A stretch of DNA of 64,000 bases from JAEMQF01 sp049297615 (GTDB lineage Bacteria > Pseudomonadota > Gammaproteobacteria > Burkholderiales > Burkholderiaceae_C). The notes under the pieces are model-generated. The model did no database searches. It saw only the letters and a list, made by a program, of their open reading frames with translations, and was not told the origin of the DNA. This document shows, one piece after another, positions 62,230 through 64,000 of the stretch (within the stretch, counting starts at the first letter, position 1; each line of letters opens with the position of its first letter). Where the stretch lies: NCBI GenBank assembly GCA_049297615.1, contig JBAQUQ010000410.1, positions 26,913 through 90,912 on the forward strand. The letters run 5' to 3'. Position numbers and translations under genes: made by a program.

Positions 62230-62748
62230 CTCATCCAGGCCCCCTGCGTCGTCAGCTTGGTGTGGCGCGTCGAAGACACGCAAGGCAATGTGATCGACGA
62301 GTTGACCGATGCGATCGAATTTTTCGTCGGCGGCGTCGACCTGTTTGCCAAGATCGAAGAAGTCTTGATCGACAAGGAAGCCGGCTTTTCGACGCGCCTG
62401 CAGCTCGAGCCCGAGCACGCCTTCGGCGTCTACGACGCCAATCTCGTGTTCTTCGAACAACGCGGGCGCATCGTCGAGCCTCTTGAAGTGGGCATGCAGT
62501 TCGACGGACCCCCCGCGGGCGCCGTCACCCGGGGCATGCCGCCGAACTTGATCTACACGGTCACCGAGGTCTACCCGCAGCACGTGGTGCTCGACGGCAA
62601 CCATCCCTTGGCGGGAATCGCGTTGCGCCTTCACTTGACGGTGCACGCCGTTCGCCAAGCCAGTGACGCCGAGCTCGAAGCCGGCAGCGTGGGCGAGCCG
62701 GCGTTCGCCGTATTGAACGCGCCGCACCCGGGCTCGGCGGTGCATTGA
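62227..62748 (+). CDS. FKBP-type (SlyD-like) peptidyl-prolyl isomerase
   Basis: 173 residues. DTQGNVIDELTDAIEFFVGG and EPEHAFGVYDANLVFF give the SlyD-like FKBP core with an inserted flap. It lacks the Cys/His-rich metal-binding tail of E. coli SlyD. The usual FKBP catalytic aromatic residues are only partly conserved (FFVGGVDLF replaces the canonical loop). It would aid proline isomerisation or chaperoning. ATG 62227 was chosen. Confidence 0.78.
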   Translation: MLIQAPCVVSLVWRVEDTQGNVIDELTDAIEFFVGGVDLFAKIEEVLIDKEAGFSTRLQLEPEHAFGVYDANLVFFEQRGRIVEPLEVGMQFDGPPAGAVTRGMPPNLIYTVTEVYPQHVVLDGNHPLAGIALRLHLTVHAVRQASDAELEAGSVGEPAFAVLNAPHPGSAVH

Positions 62749-62753
62749 TCCGA

Positions 62754-63203
62754 TCAATCCTTACCGGTTGAGCCGAAACCGCCGGCGCCGCGGTCCGACG
62801 CCTGGAATGCATCGACGCGTTCGAACTTCGCCTGCACGACCGGAACGATCACCAATTGCGCGATGCGCTCCATCGGCTGCACCGTGAACACGGCGCCACC
62901 ACGGTTCCAGCAACTCACCATCAATGGCCCTTGGTAGTCGGAGTCGATCAGGCCTACCAGGTTGCCCAGCACGATGCCGTGTTTGTGGCCCAGGCCCGAG
63001 CGCGGCAAGATCATCGCCGCCAGGCCGGGGTCGCCGATGTGGATCGCCAGGCCTGTGGGGATCAAGCTGCATTGCCCAGGCTCCAGGACCACGGCAGCGT
63101 CCAGGCAGGCGCGCAAGTCCAGGCCGGCGCTGCCCGGCGTCGCGTAGGCCGGCACGTGCTGCGCCATTCGTGCGTCGAGCACCTTCAGGGCCACCGTCGT
63201 CAC
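62754..63203 (-). CDS. dut: dUTP diphosphatase
   Basis: 149 residues, trimeric dUTPase. Motifs GSAGLDLRA, PRSGLGHKHGIVLGNLVG, IDSDYQGP and the C-terminal phosphate-covering GGFGSTGK are all present. It removes dUTP and gives dUMP for thymidylate synthesis. The GTG start (63203) overlaps the coaBC stop (GTGA). The coaBC-dut order is widespread in proteobacteria. Confidence 0.94.
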   Translation of the reverse strand: MTTVALKVLDARMAQHVPAYATPGSAGLDLRACLDAAVVLEPGQCSLIPTGLAIHIGDPGLAAMILPRSGLGHKHGIVLGNLVGLIDSDYQGPLMVSCWNRGGAVFTVQPMERIAQLVIVPVVQAKFERVDAFQASDRGAGGFGSTGKD

Positions 63204-64000
63204 GTTGAATCCCGCGCGATTCGCGTCGCGATCTCACGCACCAGCTCGCGCGCCAGCGTCAGTTTGTCGGCGCGCGCGAGTTCGCGGGTGCCCTGCGCAT
63301 CGACCAGGGTCAAGGCGTTGTGCTCGCTGCCGAAGGTTGCGGCGCCGATATTGGCAACGATCAGCGGCAGGTTCTTGCTGCGGAGTTTTTCGCGCGCGTG
63401 CTGAACGAGGTTCTCGCTCTCCGCAGCAAAACCGACGCAATAGGGCCGTGGTTTCAGGCGCGCCACCGCAGCGAGGATGTCGGGGTTGTCGATCAGCTCC
63501 AATGTCGGCGCCGCGGCGCCGGACTTCTTCTTGATCTTGTGCAGCGATGGCGTCGCGACGCGCCAATCGCCCACCGCGGCGGTGGCGACGAACACGTCGT
63601 GTGCGGGGGCCAGCGGCAGCACGCTGTCGAACATCTGCTGCGCGCTCACCACATCGATGCGCCGCACGCCGCGCGGCGTGTCCAGGTGCACCGGCCCTGC
63701 GACCAGGGTCACTTGCGCGCCCGCCTCGGCCGCGGCGCGGGCCAGCGCGAAGCCCATCTTGCCGCTCGACAAATTCGTCAGGCCGCGCACCGGATCGATG
63801 GCTTCGAAGGTCGAGCCCGCCGTCAGCAAGACGCGCCTGCCGAGCAGCGCCTTGGGCTGAAAGCGCGCGATCAAGTCGTCGACCAACTCCTGCGCCTCGA
63901 GCATGCGCCCGTCGCCGACCTCGCCGCATGCCTGGTCGCCGCTCGCCGGGCCGAGCACGACCGCGCCGTCGGCTCGCAGCTGGGCCGCATTGCGCTGGGT
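63200..64000 (-). CDS. coaBC: CoaBC, C-terminal part (cut by window edge)
   Basis: 267 codons; the CoaC decarboxylase half lies outside the window. The start of the visible part ends CoaC (NAAQLRADGA, GPASGDQACGEVGDGRM). Then the CoaB ligase is complete: LLTAGSTFEAIDPVR, the NLSSGKMG nucleotide loop, TAAVGDWRVA and the KIKKKSG (KxKK) motif. CoaB joins 4'-phosphopantothenate to cysteine using CTP, and CoaC decarboxylates the product, in coenzyme A synthesis. Confidence 0.93.
   Translation of the reverse strand, partial: TQRNAAQLRADGAVVLGPASGDQACGEVGDGRMLEAQELVDDLIARFQPKALLGRRVLLTAGSTFEAIDPVRGLTNLSSGKMGFALARAAAEAGAQVTLVAGPVHLDTPRGVRRIDVVSAQQMFDSVLPLAPAHDVFVATAAVGDWRVATPSLHKIKKKSGAAAPTLELIDNPDILAAVARLKPRPYCVGFAAESENLVQHAREKLRSKNLPLIVANIGAATFGSEHNALTLVDAQGTRELARADKLTLARELVREIATRIARDST

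Overview
The window is a GC-rich, densely coded stretch of chromosome. Gene content and order point to a betaproteobacterium of the order Burkholderiales, probably near Comamonadaceae. The supporting signs are xseB-ispA, polA divergent from a DUF2782 gene and thrB, a BPSS1780-type membrane protein, dapA-bamC-metallohydrolase, an SOS-type imuA-imuB pair, and tRNAs with encoded CCA. I see no rRNA, prophage or CRISPR array. The taxonomic call rests on gene order and family recognition, not on a search.

Layout: 1-3200 holds the isoprenoid/exonuclease end (ispA, xseB), a Rieske oxygenase coupled to a rhodanese, and a universal stress protein. 3200-8000 holds a ZIP metal transporter, a Tat-exported dienelactone hydrolase-like protein, ppx and a patatin. 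8000-13800 holds polA, a DUF2782 protein, thrB, a membrane protein and an SDR. 13800-15900 is a decayed accessory strip: an FAD-oxidase C-terminal remnant, a VapBC-type toxin-antitoxin pair split by a ~242-bp MITE-like element with a 4-bp target duplication, and brnT/brnA-like remnants. 15940-21270 carries a 1436-residue modular lipase-like lipoprotein and a small secreted protein.

21300-31750 is mostly housekeeping: uvrD, an SDR, guaC, valS, an unusual 2-hydroxyacid dehydrogenase-like protein, galU, tusA-like and cysM. 31860-36000 holds tRNA-Leu(CAA), a rhomboid protease, a degenerate HtrA-like protein, an epimerase and a ferredoxin-type reductase. 36000-39100 is the SOS mutagenesis pair imuA-imuB with a consensus LexA box, divergent from an acetyltransferase. 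39170-41660 is a rubrerythrin / CCG iron-sulfur protein / DUF3501 operon. 41840-42960 holds a hydrolase and tRNA-Ala(CGC) with a terminator. 42990-50175 is a four-gene peptide-type ABC importer (yejABEF order) preceded by a GNAT gene coupled to parE. 52300-60400 holds an outer-membrane protein, an MFS carrier, a methyltransferase, the dapA-bamC-metallohydrolase run and a large lipoprotein. The window ends with roxA, an FKBP-type isomerase, dut and coaBC (cut by the edge).

A cross-cutting regulatory signal stands out. At polA, the DUF2782 gene, ppx, uvrD, roxA, the FKBP gene and the MFS gene, a -10-like hexamer (TAGAAT, GACAAT, CACAAT or similar) ends exactly six bases before the ATG, and no Shine-Dalgarno sequence is seen. 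This predicts leaderless mRNAs. Other genes (uspA, guaC, rubrerythrin, the outer-membrane protein, the patatin) have ordinary ribosome-binding sites.
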